From assembly GCF_021026335.1 (NCBI RefSeq), contig NZ_JAJNCY010000007.1, positions 1 through 64,000 on the forward strand: 64,000 nt of DNA. Direction: 5' to 3'. Positions 26,988-36,060 of this stretch are shown here, in pieces; the first letter of the stretch is position 1; each line of letters starts with the position of its first letter. The notes under the pieces are model-generated. The model had not been told where the DNA came from. It did not search any database and worked only from the letters and a program-made list of their open reading frames with translations. This DNA is from Rhizobium sp. C1 (GTDB taxonomy: Bacteria; Pseudomonadota; Alphaproteobacteria; Rhizobiales; Rhizobiaceae). The position numbers and the translations under genes were made by a program.

Positions 26988-27041
26988 GTGGTTATTATTC
27001 GTAACCACGCCTACATATGTAACTTGAGAAAACGTTCAAGT
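26988..27041. promoter_or_regulatory. Operator region between nitroreductase and HxlR genes
   Basis: Three inverted repeats lie in tandem: gtggtta (26988–26994) with taaccac (27002–27008), 7-nt spacer; tacatatgta (27012–27021), a perfect palindrome; and acttga (27022–27027) with tcaagt (27036–27041). HxlR regulators act as dimers and usually control a divergent oxidoreductase gene, so this is the probable binding and promoter region. Confidence 0.6.
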
Positions 27042-27050
27042 AGGCACAAA

Positions 27051-27479
27051 ATGAATACTAGGTCACATTCCGATAACGACGGTTGCCACAGCTACGATCC
27101 GTCCAAATGCCCCACGGTGAGCGAGATGCTTGCGCGCCTGGGCGACAAGTGGAGTGTGCTGGTGATCATGATGCTGCGCGGCGGCCCGAAGCGGTTCAGC
27201 GAACTGAAGCGTGAGGTCGTCGGCATCTCGCAGCGCATGCTCACCCTCACCCTGCGCGCGCTGGAGCGCGACGGCGTCGTGCGACGCACGGTCTTCACCA
27301 CCGTACCGCCCAGCGTGGAATATGAACTGACCGACCTTGGCCAATCCTTTGCCGAACCCATTGTGGCGCTTGGCAGCTGGGTTTTCAGCAATCACACGCT
27401 GATACAGAAGGCGCGCGACGAGTTCGACACCCGCCAGCAGGACGAGCGCGCGAACCAGAAGCTGGTTCGCGTCGGCTGA
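27051..27479 (+). CDS. HxlR-family transcriptional regulator
   Basis: This 142-residue MarR/HxlR-type winged-helix protein has the core 'SEMLARLGDKWSVLVIMMLRGGPKRFSELKREVVGISQRMLTLTLRALERDGVVRR', the family signature. C12 and C20 lie before the DNA-binding domain, and C20 is at the position used for electrophile or redox sensing in YodB/HypR relatives. The frame is open to 26988, but ATG 27051 starts the normal protein. It probably represses the divergent nitroreductase. Confidence 0.92.
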   Translation: MNTRSHSDNDGCHSYDPSKCPTVSEMLARLGDKWSVLVIMMLRGGPKRFSELKREVVGISQRMLTLTLRALERDGVVRRTVFTTVPPSVEYELTDLGQSFAEPIVALGSWVFSNHTLIQKARDEFDTRQQDERANQKLVRVG

Positions 27480-27535
27480 CACCTCGAGCGGTTCGGAGAA
27501 AGGCGTAAGCCGGTTTTCACCGGAAATTCTCTAAA

Positions 27536-27636
27536 GCATTTCCAGGAAAATTGCGTAGCGGTTTTCCGTCCGGAAATGCGCGAAAACAAAGAGATAGAGT
27601 GTTTCAGCGTTTCCATCAGATGGTGAAACGCTCTAG
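27536..27636. repeat. Palindromic intergenic repeat, longest copy, overlapping a stop codon
   Basis: There are two hairpins in series: gcatttcc…ggaaatgc around 'aggaaaa…ttttccgtcc' (27536–27579), then tagagtgtttca (27595–27606) with tgaaacgctcta (27624–27635, one mismatch). The final 'ctctag' supplies the TAG stop of the GGDEF–EAL gene (27635–27633). The same two-hairpin unit lies at infA; the first hairpin alone recurs at 56515. Confidence 0.75.
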
Positions 27637-29825
27637 GCGGCGCTGAATGTCCAGCCTGCTTCTTGAAGCACACTGGAAATCTCGGCAGCGCTGACCGGCT
27701 TTGAAAAGAAAAAGCCCTGCAATTCGTCGCAGCCGCAGGCCGAAACATACTCTGCCTGTTCCTCGGTCTCTATCCCTTCGGCTGTCACCGGAATGTCGAA
27801 GGAAGACGCAAGCGCCACCGTTGCCTTCAGCAATTCCCCGGCCTTCAGGGTCTTGCCCAGCTCGCTGATGAGTGAGCGGTCGATCTTCAGACGGTCGAAG
27901 CCGAATTCCCGCAGATAGCCCACACTGGAAAAGCCCGAGCCAAAGTCGTCCAGCGCGATGCGGAATCCCCTTCGCTGCAGTTGCGCCATGGACTGCTTGG
28001 CGCGATCGGGGTTGCGAATGAAAAAGCCCTCGGTCAGCTCGAGGATCACCCGCTCGGCCGGGAACCGGCACGCCTCTATGAGTGCCGCGGTGGAGTTGAC
28101 AAAGGAAATGTCATGCAGCTGCAGCGGCGAGATATTGATGGCGACGCTGATGCGCGGCCACGCGGCCGCATCCTCCAGCGCCTGGCGCATGACGAACTCG
28201 CCGAGACGGCCGATCAACCCGTTGTCTTCCGCGATCGGAATGAAGATATCGGGCGGCACCAAGCCGTGGCCGGGACGGTTCCAGCGTACCAAGGCCTCGA
28301 CACCGCACAGAAGACGCGTATGCGCATCGAAAACCGGTTGATAGAGAACCTTGAGAGCATCATTGTCGATCGCATGGCGCAGGTCATTGGCCATCTCCAT
28401 GCGCGCCTGCCGGTCCTCATCCATCGCTGCGGTGTAAAAAACTGCCCGGCCGCTGCGCGTCGCCTTGGCGCGATACATCGCCATATCCGCGCGACGCAGC
28501 AACTCGGCACTCCCCAATACACCGCGGGGTGAAACGGCAATTCCCATGCTGGCCCCCACGGAGGCGACACGGCCGGCAATGATCAGCGGCTCACGAAAGA
28601 ACGAGATGATCGCCTGCTCGATCGCCGCGCAGCGCTCCTCCGGGTCCTTGCAGACCAGCGCGATGGCAAATTCGTCACCGCCAATGCGCGCAAATGCAGC
28701 CTCTTTCGGCAGGAGATGCCGGAGCCCCGCCGTTACCCCTTTGATCAACTGATCCCCGACCGCATGGCCATAAGCATCATTGACCTCCTTGAACCGGTCG
28801 AGATCGAGATAGATCAGCAGCGCCGATTGGTCGCTTGCGGCAGCTTCGGCCTCGATTTCGACTAATGCGTCATGAAGTCCGGCGCGGTTAAACAGGCCGG
28901 ACAGCAGGTCCTGTTTGGCAAGCGTACGCGCCGCCTTTTCATCCGCCATCAATCCGCGCACAATGCCAATGCCGAAGACGAGAAGCGCAAGCAGGACCAG
29001 ACCAATGACGGCAATGCCCCAGCAGACCGCAGGAAGCACCTCGCGGAAGCTGCGTGTGCCCGGCGCGCGCAAATCCCAGACGAAAGCGCCGAGCACGTCG
29101 CCCTTGTTGTTGCGCACAGCAGCGAAAGATTTGTCCGGCGGTACGCTCGAAACAAGCTGCAAACCGTCGATAACATAATTACGGGCAAGCTGGCGGATCA
29201 CCGGCGCAGTGAGGTGGCGGGCAAAAACCGCGTAGACTGCGGATTCCCGGGGAACAGTGAGGCCGCCCTGACTCGACCGAACCGCAGCAATCCCCACGAC
29301 GGCGAGGCCATCTGCAGTCTCGACAAAGCCGGTTTTCTGATAGGTTCCCTGCCCCATTTCGCTTTTGAGCGACGCTTCGAGCGCCTCGAAAGACTGGCCG
29401 AAATAGTCGGACAGACGCACGCTGAAGGGCGAACCATCCTTGTAGGACATGGTTGTGGCACCATCGGCCGTCAGCAGGAAATAGGTATCGAAGAGCGTGC
29501 CGGCCCCGGTGAAAATACCGTAATTCTTCTCAATCCAGTCGCGGTCATGGTCGACATAAACGGCCTTGGCCGCGTCGTCCCAGGACGTGTAGTCGCTGAC
29601 CGCCGAGCCCATCTGTTGCTCGATCGCGGCCAATGCGCCCGAGGCGGTCTGTTCGGCGCGCTGGACATCAAGCAGGTCGGCGCGGAAAGCCATGTTGCTC
29701 AGCGCCGTGAGGATAAGACCGGTCCCGCCGGCAACGATAGCAGCGAAAACGATAAGAACCAACGATACCATCAAGGGGGCGCGAAGCCTGGTTCCCCCGA
29801 TCTTGTTTCCGCCTGATAACGCCAT
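27633..29825 (-). CDS. Membrane GGDEF–EAL protein with CHASE4-type sensor
   Basis: This 730-residue c-di-GMP enzyme has TM1 (about 18–42), a periplasmic CHASE4-like sensor (about 55–225), TM2 (about 264–290), a GGDEF domain with intact GGDEF at 382–386, and an EAL domain with E510-A-L. Both catalytic signatures are intact, so synthesis and hydrolysis are possible. The product-inhibition site RxxD is not visible five residues before GGDEF. It is a single gene; its stop codon lies in a palindromic repeat. The start is ATG 29825. Confidence 0.93.
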   Translation of the reverse strand: MALSGGNKIGGTRLRAPLMVSLVLIVFAAIVAGGTGLILTALSNMAFRADLLDVQRAEQTASGALAAIEQQMGSAVSDYTSWDDAAKAVYVDHDRDWIEKNYGIFTGAGTLFDTYFLLTADGATTMSYKDGSPFSVRLSDYFGQSFEALEASLKSEMGQGTYQKTGFVETADGLAVVGIAAVRSSQGGLTVPRESAVYAVFARHLTAPVIRQLARNYVIDGLQLVSSVPPDKSFAAVRNNKGDVLGAFVWDLRAPGTRSFREVLPAVCWGIAVIGLVLLALLVFGIGIVRGLMADEKAARTLAKQDLLSGLFNRAGLHDALVEIEAEAAASDQSALLIYLDLDRFKEVNDAYGHAVGDQLIKGVTAGLRHLLPKEAAFARIGGDEFAIALVCKDPEERCAAIEQAIISFFREPLIIAGRVASVGASMGIAVSPRGVLGSAELLRRADMAMYRAKATRSGRAVFYTAAMDEDRQARMEMANDLRHAIDNDALKVLYQPVFDAHTRLLCGVEALVRWNRPGHGLVPPDIFIPIAEDNGLIGRLGEFVMRQALEDAAAWPRISVAINISPLQLHDISFVNSTAALIEACRFPAERVILELTEGFFIRNPDRAKQSMAQLQRRGFRIALDDFGSGFSSVGYLREFGFDRLKIDRSLISELGKTLKAGELLKATVALASSFDIPVTAEGIETEEQAEYVSACGCDELQGFFFSKPVSAAEISSVLQEAGWTFSAA

Positions 29826-29976
29826 TCAGAACTCCGACCAGAACCGCTTTGTAACAGGCCGGATATTCAGAAATGGTTTATAATAGGGAGCGATTAAACA
29901 CCTTTCAGTTTTCATAGGCCGTCCGTAGCGACGCGGCCGTCAGGCTGGACAATTTGCCGAAAGCGTCGCTTTCCCA

Positions 29977-31344
29977 TTACGTTAGCGCATGATTGCCTTT
30001 CGGGAATGCACTCGCCAGCGCCTTGTACCAATGACCACTCTTCTTGATGGTCCTTACCTGCGTCTCGTAGTCGACATGTACCAGACCGAAACGCATCCGG
30101 TAACCTTCCGCCCACTCGAAATTGTCCATCAGCGACCAGGCAAAATAGCCGCGCAAAGGGTAACCTTCCGCGATCATATCAGCGGCAACGGAGATGTGGT
30201 CGGCATAGTAGTCAAGCCGCGGCTGGTCATCGACTTCGCCATTCTCGCCCACGCCCATATTATAGCAGGCGCCATTCTCGGTGATGTAGAATTCCGGCAG
30301 GTCATAGGTCTTGTAGAGCGTGCGAACGACGCCAATGAAGCCGGAGCTGTCGATCTCCCAGCCAATATCCGTCTTGTTCGGCTTCACGAATGCGCCCGAC
30401 CCATGCGACGGATAGGGCTCGTCCGGTGCATCCGTGATGCGGGCCGGCGTGTAATAGTTGAGGCCCCACCAGTCGATCTTCTGCGAGATCGTCTTCATGT
30501 CGCCGTCTTCGATCTTCGGCATCAGCGGCCCCAGCGCCTCAACGACGCCGGCCGGATATTCGCCCTTGAAGATCGGCCCGAAGAAGATACCGTTGTGGAA
30601 ATCGTCCGCACGCGCCGCGGCCGCCTTGTCGGCAGCGCTGTCGCTCGCCGGTACGACCGACATGGCGTTGCAGACGATGCCCACGGGAAGCTTCGGCGCT
30701 TCCGCCCTCACCGCCTCGACGCCGAGGCCATGGGCAAGATTGGTATAGTGCGCCGCATAAAGCGTCGCCTGCATGTTGCGCTCGCCCGGTGCATGAATGC
30801 CGAGCAGATGCGACAGGATCACCGAGCACCATGGCTCGTTGAAGGTCGCCACAGCATCCAGCCGGTCACCGAGGCGGCGGATGACTGTCTGCGTGTAGCG
30901 CTGGAAGGCGTAAGCCGTGGAACGCGCCGTCCAGCCGCCATCGCCCATCAGCGCCAGCGGCAGGTCCCAGTGATAGAGCGTCGCAAAGGCCTTGATGCCG
31001 CGCGCCTGCAAGCCGTCGACCAGCTTGTCGTAGAAGTCGAGCCCCTTCTCGTTGATCGGCCCGGTGCCGTCCGGCACGATGCGTGGCCAGGCGATCGAGA
31101 ATCGATAGGCCGAAATGCCCATGTCCTTGATGAGGTCGAGGTCTTCTTCCCAGCGGTGATAATGATCGCAGGCGATATCGCCATTGTGCCGCTCATAAAC
31201 CCGGCCCGGCATATTGGAAAAGGCATCCCAGATGCAGGGCTTGCGCCCGTCTTCCTTCGTCGCGCCCTCGATCTGATAGGAGGCCGTGGCAACCCCGAAA
31301 ACGAAGTCGCCGGGGAAACGGGATGCAAGGGCCTTGGGGTCCAT
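29977..31344 (-). CDS. GH1 family beta-glucosidase
   Basis: This 455-residue cytosolic retaining beta-glycosidase of family GH1 has no signal peptide. The acid/base E170 lies in 'TFNEPW' and the nucleophile E356 in 'YITENGA'. The N-terminal 'FGVATASYQIEGA' and 'DHYHRWEEDLDLIKDMGISAYRFSIAWPRI' are canonical. It probably hydrolyses imported beta-glucosides or cello-oligosaccharides. It is the third gene of a minus-strand run after the isomerase/epimerase and the Gfo/Idh/MocA enzyme, 73 nt after the latter. Confidence 0.95.
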   Translation of the reverse strand: MDPKALASRFPGDFVFGVATASYQIEGATKEDGRKPCIWDAFSNMPGRVYERHNGDIACDHYHRWEEDLDLIKDMGISAYRFSIAWPRIVPDGTGPINEKGLDFYDKLVDGLQARGIKAFATLYHWDLPLALMGDGGWTARSTAYAFQRYTQTVIRRLGDRLDAVATFNEPWCSVILSHLLGIHAPGERNMQATLYAAHYTNLAHGLGVEAVRAEAPKLPVGIVCNAMSVVPASDSAADKAAAARADDFHNGIFFGPIFKGEYPAGVVEALGPLMPKIEDGDMKTISQKIDWWGLNYYTPARITDAPDEPYPSHGSGAFVKPNKTDIGWEIDSSGFIGVVRTLYKTYDLPEFYITENGACYNMGVGENGEVDDQPRLDYYADHISVAADMIAEGYPLRGYFAWSLMDNFEWAEGYRMRFGLVHVDYETQVRTIKKSGHWYKALASAFPKGNHALT

Positions 31345-31417
31345 GGGAATGCTCTTTCAGAATTTCGTCTTTGAGGTGGAGAACCCGCCGCCTCGAATGA
31401 AACGGCGGGGAATTGCG

Positions 31418-32587
31418 TCAGACCTTGACCCAGGCCCCGTTACGCTTGGAGGAATTGATGCAGGCGGTGACGAAGGTCACGCCCTTCAACCCGTCTGCAA
31501 CGGTCGGATAAAGCACGGCCGGATCGACCTTCTTGCCCTCGCGCTTGGCCTGAATGGCCCGTGCGGCTTCCGAATAGATCGTCGCGAAGCCTTCAAGATA
31601 GCCTTCCGGATGACCGCCCGGCGTACGCGACACGCGCGCCGCGACATCCATCGCGCCAGCCCCACCGCGCGTCAGCAGCCGCTTCGGTTCGCCCAGCGGC
31701 GTGTACCAGAGATAGTTCGGGTTCTCCTGTTCCCATTCGAGCCCGCCCTTCGTGCCGTAGACCCGGACCTTCAGCGCATTCTCGTTGCCCGAGGCGACCT
31801 GGCTGCACCAGAGCATGCCCTTCGCGCCGCCCTTGAAGCGGAGCATGACGTGGGCGTTGTCATCGAGCTGACGGCCGGGAACGAAGGTGTGCACGTCCGC
31901 CGCCAGTTCATCGAGTTCGAGACCGGAGATGAAGCAGCCGAGCTGATAGGCATGCGTGCCGATGTCGCCCGTCGAGCCGCCGACGCCGGAGCGCGCCGGA
32001 TCGGTGCGCCATTCGGCCTGCTTGCTCCCCGACCTTTCGACGGGTTCGGCCAGCCAGTCCTGCGGATATTCCATCTGCACGAGACGGATCTCGCCGAGAT
32101 CACCGCGGGCCACCATTTCGCGTGCCTGGCGCACCATCGGATAGCCCGAATAGTTATGCGTCAGAATGAAGAGCGCATCGGAACTCTCTGCCGCTTTCAC
32201 GAGCTTCTTGGCGTCGGCAAGGTTCGAGGTCAGCGGCTTGTCGCAGATGACATGGATGCCGCGCTTCAGGAACTCGATTGCTGCCGGATAATGCATGTGG
32301 TTGGGCGTGACGATGGCGACCGCCTCGATCCCGTCCTTCAGCCGCGCCTCGCGGATCGCCATGGACTTGAAGTCGTCATAGACGCGGGACGGGTTGAGCC
32401 CCAGTTCCGCGCCCGACTGGCGCGACTTTTCCGGCGTCGAGGACAAAGCCCCCGCCACCAGATCGTAATGATCGTCGATGCGCACCGCGATGCGATGCAC
32501 CGCGCCGATGAACGCGCCCGAGCCGCCGCCCACCATGCCGAGCCGGATGCGCGGCGCACGGGTTTCCGTTGTGCCTTCGATGGCCAT
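31418..32587 (-). CDS. Gfo/Idh/MocA-family oxidoreductase
   Basis: This 389-residue NAD(P)-dependent sugar dehydrogenase has an N-terminal Rossmann fold with '[18 protein letters not shown]' binding the cofactor. The '[13 protein letters not shown]' motif carries the catalytic-type EKP/DKP lysine, and '[20 protein letters not shown]' supplies the substrate-domain His. Likely substrates are a hexose, a glycoside or an inositol-like polyol. GAGGAGAG precedes the ATG. It lies 21 nt downstream of a TIM-barrel isomerase/epimerase, a pairing common in sugar oxidation–epimerisation pathways. Confidence 0.92.
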   Translation of the reverse strand: MAIEGTTETRAPRIRLGMVGGGSGAFIGAVHRIAVRIDDHYDLVAGALSSTPEKSRQSGAELGLNPSRVYDDFKSMAIREARLKDGIEAVAIVTPNHMHYPAAIEFLKRGIHVICDKPLTSNLADAKKLVKAAESSDALFILTHNYSGYPMVRQAREMVARGDLGEIRLVQMEYPQDWLAEPVERSGSKQAEWRTDPARSGVGGSTGDIGTHAYQLGCFISGLELDELAADVHTFVPGRQLDDNAHVMLRFKGGAKGMLWCSQVASGNENALKVRVYGTKGGLEWEQENPNYLWYTPLGEPKRLLTRGGAGAMDVAARVSRTPGGHPEGYLEGFATIYSEAARAIQAKREGKKVDPAVLYPTVADGLKGVTFVTACINSSKRNGAWVKV

Positions 32588-32608
32588 GTTTCTCTCCTCG
32601 TGTCTTGA

Positions 32609-33664
32609 TTACGCGATGCCGAGCATGCGCCGGTTGGCTGCCTCGTCGGTTCCGCCGCCGGCGAAATCGTCAAAGGCCTTTTCGGTGACGCGGATGATGT
32701 GGTTCTTGACGAATTCGGCACCCTCACGCGCGCCGTCTTCCGGATGCTTCAGGCAGCATTCCCACTCGACGACAGCCCAGCCCGAGAAGTCGTAAGCCGT
32801 CAGCTTGGAGAAGATCGCACCGAAATCCACCTGCCCGTCGCCCGGCGAGCGGAAACGCCCGGCCCGGTTGACCCAGGACTGATAGCCGCCATAGACGCCC
32901 TGCCGCCCGGTCGGGTTGAACTCGGCATCCTTGACGTGGAACATCTTGATCCGCTCGTGATAGATGTCGATGTGGTCGATATAGTCCAGGCATTGCAGGA
33001 CATAATGCGAGGGGTCGTAGAGCATGTTGGCACGCGTGTGGTTCTTCACGCGCTCAAGGAACATCTCGAATGTGACGCCATCATGGAGGTCTTCGCCCGG
33101 ATGGATCTCATAGCAGACATCGACGCCGCATTCCGCAGCATAGTCGAGGATAGGCAGCCAGCGGCGCGCCAGTTCGTCAAAGGCGGTTTCCGCCAGACCC
33201 GCCGGACGCTGCGGCCACGGATAGACATAGGGCCAGCACAGCGCACCGGAGAAGGACGCCATTTCGGTCAGCCCAAGGTTTTTCGACGCCGTCAGCGCCT
33301 TCTTCACCTGATCGACCGCCCATGCCTGCCGGGCCTTGGGATTGCGCTTCACCTTGTCGGCGGCAAAGCCATCAAAGGCCTCGTCATAGGCCGGATGCGT
33401 GGCGACAAGCTGACCCTGGAGATGGGTGGAAAGCTCGGTGATGACGACGCCGTTCTCCTTCGCAACACCAACGATCTCGTCGCAATAGGTCCTGGAACTC
33501 GCGGCCTTTTCGAGATCGAACAGACGGCCGTCCCAGGTCGGAACCTGCACGCCCTTGTAGCCGCAATCGGCGGCCCATTTGGTGATGGATTTCCAGGAAT
33601 TGAACGGCGCTGCATCGCCAGCAAACTGCGCCAGGAAAAGCCCCGGCCCCTTAATCGTCTTCAT
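32609..33664 (-). CDS. Sugar phosphate isomerase/epimerase (AP-endonuclease-2-like TIM barrel)
   Basis: This 351-residue protein of the xylose-isomerase-like TIM-barrel family has metal-binding residues in 'DVCYEIHPGEDLHDG' (Glu, His), 'MLYDPSHYVLQCLD' (Asp, His), 'MFHVKDAEFNPTG' and a late 'VVEWE'. It could be an epimerase, isomerase or dehydratase for a sugar or keto-sugar. Two adjacent ATGs exist; 33664 is 5 nt from GGGAGG, against 2 nt for 33667. First gene of the run leading to the GH1 enzyme, directly behind a 16-bp palindromic operator. Confidence 0.9.
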   Translation of the reverse strand: MKTIKGPGLFLAQFAGDAAPFNSWKSITKWAADCGYKGVQVPTWDGRLFDLEKAASSRTYCDEIVGVAKENGVVITELSTHLQGQLVATHPAYDEAFDGFAADKVKRNPKARQAWAVDQVKKALTASKNLGLTEMASFSGALCWPYVYPWPQRPAGLAETAFDELARRWLPILDYAAECGVDVCYEIHPGEDLHDGVTFEMFLERVKNHTRANMLYDPSHYVLQCLDYIDHIDIYHERIKMFHVKDAEFNPTGRQGVYGGYQSWVNRAGRFRSPGDGQVDFGAIFSKLTAYDFSGWAVVEWECCLKHPEDGAREGAEFVKNHIIRVTEKAFDDFAGGGTDEAANRRMLGIA

Positions 33665-33682
33665 CATGTCCTCCCGACAGGA

Positions 33683-33698
33683 ACTGTAACGTTACAGT
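33683..33698. promoter_or_regulatory. 16-bp LacI-type operator
   Basis: actgtaacgttacagt is a perfect palindrome 16 nt before the first start of the isomerase–dehydrogenase–GH1 run. The TGTAAC/GTTACA half-sites and central CG are typical of LacI/GalR-family operators. The spacing differs from the operators at 37634–37670, so a different LacI regulator may bind it, possibly the one at 41913–42938. Confidence 0.75.
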
Positions 33699-33745
33699 AA
33701 GCAGATCGCGGCAGATTTCAACTGCCCTGCCGCGATGCGCCTGTT

Positions 33746-33776
33746 GAAAAAAGTCTGCCCGGCAGAACCGGGCAGA
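33746..33776 (-). terminator. Intrinsic terminator after the sugar ABC operon
   Basis: tctgcccgg (33754–33762) and ccgggcaga (33768–33776) form a 9-bp stem with a 5-nt loop, followed on the minus strand by T6 (33752–33747). It lies 45 nt past the stop of the binding-protein gene, so the transporter operon is insulated from the following catabolic run. Confidence 0.82.
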
Positions 33777-33821
33777 TGGTCATATTCAAGGGATGAACCC
33801 CGGCCTCAAGAAGGCAAGTCC

Positions 33822-34769
33822 TTAGTAAGGAGAATCCGGGAAGTAGAAATTCTTGGCATTCTCCTTGGTGACGAGCGTCGCATCCAGCGTATAGGTGCCC
33901 TTGACCGGAACCTGGCTGTAAAGTGCGGCAGCCGTCAGCTGCAACGCCGTGCCGACCATCGCCGGCGGATAGAGCACGTCGACCGGGATCATCTTGTCGC
34001 CGTCCATGACCTTCTTGATCATGTCCTTGGAGCCGGCGCCGCCGATGACATATTTGATGTCGGTGCGCTTGGCCTGTTCGATGGCCTGCAGCACGCCGAC
34101 GGTCATGTCGTCATCCTGGCACCACACGACGTCGATCTTCTTGTACTTGGTCAGGAAGTCCTGCATCACCTTGAAGGCGTCGTCGCGGCTCCAGTTGCCG
34201 AACTGGCGGTCGAGAACCTTGACCTTGGAGCCGGCAATGCCCTTGTCGAACCCGTCCTGGCGCTGCTGGTCGATCGGGATCGGCAGGCCGCGAATGACCA
34301 CAACTTCCGCATCCGGCGTGTTCTTCTTGATGTATTCGCCGGCGACTTCGCCCAGCGCCGGGTTGTTGCCGGCGACATAGAGGTCACGCACGGTGCCGTC
34401 GTTCACGCTCGGCGCGCGGTCGACGATCGAGACGAACGTGCCCTTGTCCTTCACCTGCTTGATGGCGTTGACCAGCGGATCCGGATCGGTCGGCAGGATG
34501 ACGAGCGCATCGAGCCCCTGCACCGCGAGATCCTGGATCGCATTCGCCTGGCTTGCGGCATCCGGCGAGGTCTTCACGATGACCTTGGCGCCCGGATATT
34601 CCTTTTCCACCATCTTCGCCACGCGCTCGGCATGATAGACGACGCCCGCCGTCCAGCCGTGGTCGGCGGCCGGGATGGAAACGCCGATCGTCTTCTTGAC
34701 GTCCGCTGCGTAAGCGGCACTCGCCATGGCAACGGCAAGAAACGCCGTGCCGATCATTTTCTTCAACAT
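33822..34769 (-). CDS. Sugar ABC transporter substrate-binding protein
   Basis: This 315-residue periplasmic binding protein of the ribose/galactose class (type 1) has a signal peptide cleaved near 'ASAAYA'. The mature part opens 'KTIGVSIPAADHGWTAGVVYHAERVAK'. 'QANAIQDLAVQGLDALVILPTDPDPL' and 'WCQDDDMTVGVLQAIEQA' are the ligand-pocket strands. The exact sugar is not predictable. Last gene of the ATPase–permease–binding protein operon, followed by a terminator. Confidence 0.93.
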   Translation of the reverse strand: MLKKMIGTAFLAVAMASAAYAADVKKTIGVSIPAADHGWTAGVVYHAERVAKMVEKEYPGAKVIVKTSPDAASQANAIQDLAVQGLDALVILPTDPDPLVNAIKQVKDKGTFVSIVDRAPSVNDGTVRDLYVAGNNPALGEVAGEYIKKNTPDAEVVVIRGLPIPIDQQRQDGFDKGIAGSKVKVLDRQFGNWSRDDAFKVMQDFLTKYKKIDVVWCQDDDMTVGVLQAIEQAKRTDIKYVIGGAGSKDMIKKVMDGDKMIPVDVLYPPAMVGTALQLTAAALYSQVPVKGTYTLDATLVTKENAKNFYFPDSPY

Positions 34770-34837
34770 GTCTCACTCCCTGTCGAAGGGGTCTTTCCTC
34801 CCAAGGTCCGGACGCCCCTGATATCCGGACCCGTGCT

Positions 34838-35866
34838 TCACGATTTGCGCGTCAGCGAGCGCTGGACGAGCATCGCAATGATGATGATCGAGCCCTGTAT
34901 GGTGCCGATCAGATATTCGCTGATGAAATTGGAGAGCAGCATGATGTTGCCCACCAGTTCGAGGATGAAGGCCCCGCAGATCGTGCCCCAGACACGCCCT
35001 GCCCCACCTTTAAGGGCAGTGCCGCCAACGACGACGGCCGTGATCGCCTGCAGCTCCCATAGAATGCCCGTCGTCGCCGAGGTCGAGCCGAGACGCGGCA
35101 CGTAGAGAAGGACGGCAATTGCCACGCAAAGGCCCTGAATGATGAAGGCGATGGTGCGGACACGGTCAACCGCAATGCCCGAATAGCGCGCCACATCGCG
35201 ATTGGACCCCACGGCCACGACATGCCGGCCATAGCGCGTGCGATAGAGCACGAAGGCGGCAATGAGCGTGACGACGAGAATGCAGACGATCGGGATCGGC
35301 AAGCCGAGGAAGGAGCCGAAATAGACCGGGCGGTAGATGTTCTGGATCTCCGATGAGCGCAGCGTGATCGCCCCGCCCTGCGACAGCCAGGTCGTCAGGC
35401 CGCGATAGATGCCCATCGTGCCGAGCGTCGCAATGAAGGGCTCGATCCGCCCCACCGTCGTGACCAGCCCGTTAAGCAGCCCGCAGGCAGCGCCTGCGAA
35501 GACGGCGAAGACAACGGCAGCCGCCAACATCAGATGCGGATCGGCAATCGCGCCGGAATTCATGAACAGGATCATCAGGCTCGCGACAAAGGCCAGCATC
35601 GAGCCGACCGACAGATCGAGATCGCCCGAGGAAATGACGAAGGTCGCGCCCACCGCGATGATCGCCACGAAGGCGCTGCGGGTCGCGACATTCGCCAGAT
35701 TGTCGATTCCGATGAAATTCGGATTGGTCAGCGCACCAAGCACCAGAAGCAGCGCCAGCGCCACGAAGGGCGCGACGGCGCGCAGATCGATCTCCTTCAG
35801 GAGCGACCTCGGCTTTTCCGCTGCCTGTCCCTCACCGTCCACACTCATGTCCAAGACATCCTCCAC
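34838..35866 (-). CDS. Sugar ABC transporter permease (RbsC-like)
   Basis: This 342-residue inner-membrane permease of the carbohydrate uptake-2 class has about eight to ten TM helices and the EAA-like region 'NRDVARYSGIAVDRVRTIAFIIQGL'. 'ELQAITAVVVGGTALKGGAGRVWGT' is conserved near the C-terminus. 'FVISSGDLDLSVGSMLAF' is the classic RbsC motif. A GC-rich mosaic repeat lies in the 194 nt separating it from the ATPase gene upstream, an unusual insertion inside an operon. Confidence 0.93.
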   Translation of the reverse strand: MEDVLDMSVDGEGQAAEKPRSLLKEIDLRAVAPFVALALLLVLGALTNPNFIGIDNLANVATRSAFVAIIAVGATFVISSGDLDLSVGSMLAFVASLMILFMNSGAIADPHLMLAAAVVFAVFAGAACGLLNGLVTTVGRIEPFIATLGTMGIYRGLTTWLSQGGAITLRSSEIQNIYRPVYFGSFLGLPIPIVCILVVTLIAAFVLYRTRYGRHVVAVGSNRDVARYSGIAVDRVRTIAFIIQGLCVAIAVLLYVPRLGSTSATTGILWELQAITAVVVGGTALKGGAGRVWGTICGAFILELVGNIMLLSNFISEYLIGTIQGSIIIIAMLVQRSLTRKS

Positions 35867-35916
35867 TCAGTCCCAAGGCCCTTTGAGGCCTTAATCTCTG
35901 CTTCTTCCGGTGCCGA

Positions 35917-36040
35917 CCCCTCACCCCGCCTCCGCTTCGCTCGGCGACCCTCTCCCCGAGGGGAGAGGAGGAACGGCGAGGCTGCGGCTTCTCCCCTTCT
36001 CCCCTTGGGGAGAAGGTGGCCCAAAGGGCCGGATGAGGGC
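35917..36040. repeat. GC-rich mosaic palindromic repeat, copy 1
   Basis: The unit opens 'cccctcaccccgcc', passes through the palindrome ctctcccc-gaggggagag and a second one, ttctcccc-ttggggagaa, and closes 'ccggatgaggg'. Three more copies lie at 38802, 40325 and 62264. This architecture matches the rhizobial intergenic mosaic elements (RIME class), by memory. Here it splits a transporter operon. Confidence 0.8.
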
Positions 36041-36060
36041 TTCCCACCCCGGCAATGTTG

